From: Ciborinia camelliae
Taxonomy: Eukaryota > Ascomycota > Leotiomycetes > Helotiales > Sclerotiniaceae
NCBI GenBank assembly: GCA_025890175.1
Contig: JANPYM010000016.1
Span: 1 to 64,000 of the forward strand
Direction of reading: 5' to 3'
Length of the DNA: 64,000 bases
Position numbers and translations under genes: made by a program. The notes beneath the pieces were generated by a model, which made no database searches, was not told the DNA's origin, and saw only the letters and a list, made by a program, of their open reading frames with translations. Shown one piece after another: positions 63,538-64,000 of the stretch. Numbering within the stretch: position 1 is the first letter of the stretch; the number at the start of each line of letters is the position of its first letter.

Positions 63538-64000
63538 ATGCCACGTCCTAAGAAATTCGGAGCACCGGAACCTAAGAAGAGGAGTAGAACCGGTTGTTGG
63601 TACGCTAATGCCAATAGTCATGACATTGGTTTTTTTTTACTGAATATATATCTCCTTCTAGGCCCTGCAAAGCTCGAAAGGTGAAATGCGACGAAACTCG
63701 ACCGATATGTGTCAATTGTTCGAAACAAAATGAAACTTGTGATTATAGCATACGATTGAACTGGGAGGGGAGAGGCAAGAAGAAAGTTCAAAATGATGTC
63801 TCTGCCGGGCAAGGAAACCTTTTGGCCTCGAATCGAACGACTCAAACTACGCAAGCCCCAAGCAATCATTCCTCCGGGTCATTCACAAGCTTTCAATCTT
63901 TCCACACATTGTCTACCCCTCAAGATGTGCAAGTGGCCCGCAATGGTACAGCATACGGGGGACAAATGGCAGATATGTCAATGATTGATCCCGCCTTGAC
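63538..64000 (+). CDS. Zn2Cys6 transcription factor, N-terminal part
   Basis: Exon 1 (63538-63599) and exon 2 (from 63662, running past the window edge) join within the zinc cluster: GCW-PCKARKVKCDETRPIC. The six cysteines are residues 20, 23, 30, 37, 40 and 47, the standard C-x2-C-x6-C-x6-C-x2-C-x6-C. A linker with basic residues (RGKKK) and then a Ser/Thr/Gln-rich region follow. The intron has a GTACGC donor and TTCTAG acceptor. The start MPRPKKFGAPEPKKR is basic. It is probably a nuclear DNA-binding regulator; targets cannot be inferred because the rest lies outside. Confidence 0.9.

Overview
This window looks like nuclear DNA of a filamentous ascomycete. Introns are short (about 50-80 nt) with GTAAGT-type donors and CTAAC-type branch sites. 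The gene set includes a Zn2Cys6 regulator, an FAR-17a/AIG1 protein and a PPWD1-type cyclophilin, and long AT-rich blocks carry C-to-T / G-to-A decay typical of repeat-induced point mutation (RIP). I infer a Leotiomycete close to Sclerotiniaceae; the sequence itself does not prove this.

Layout. (1) 1-11.2 kb is an AT-rich block without genes. It holds a 212-bp solo LTR with target duplication, a 63-bp minisatellite, two satellite-like arrays (about 170-bp units at 5.5-6.6 kb, about 140-200-bp units at 6.6-11.1 kb) and a non-autonomous hAT-like element with an 8-bp target duplication inside the second array. (2) 11.2-16.3 kb is a 5-kb island of normal composition, all genes on the minus strand: an acidic protein with an in-frame stop, two paralogous 100-residue cysteine-rich secreted proteins (effector-like) and a two-helix membrane protein. 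(3) 16.3-36.2 kb is a second AT-rich block. It is largely one decayed LTR retrotransposon (Y, plus orientation) interrupted by a second complete copy (X, minus orientation) with a 5-bp TTAAT duplication. X is itself interrupted by a small LTR element of another family (B). Solo LTRs and a four-hairpin insert sit inside Y. A 10-N gap at 30891 is flanked by about 2.15 kb of near-identical direct sequence, almost certainly unmerged contig ends. The block ends in a 318-nt pure polypyrimidine tract and 62-66-bp tandem repeats. (4) 36.2-64 kb is gene-rich.

Genes in the right part, left to right: two small single-helix membrane proteins (-), an MBD4-like HhH-GPD DNA glycosylase (-), a lysine-rich coiled-coil AT-hook protein (-), cytochrome c1 (-), class I DAHP synthase (-), NAD-dependent glycerol-3-phosphate dehydrogenase (-), glycogen debranching enzyme (+, divergent from the previous gene), an SDR-like Rossmann protein (-), an FAR-17a/AIG1 family membrane hydrolase candidate (-), a nuclear WD40-cyclophilin (+, divergent) and the start of a Zn2Cys6 transcription factor (+, cut by the window edge). 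Most are housekeeping genes with no operon-like link. The glycerol/glycogen pair plausibly shares a stress-regulated intergenic region.

I read exon boundaries by eye from donor/acceptor sites, reading frame and family alignment from memory. Reading frames close exactly for all multi-exon models given with coordinates. No tRNA, rRNA or CRISPR was found.
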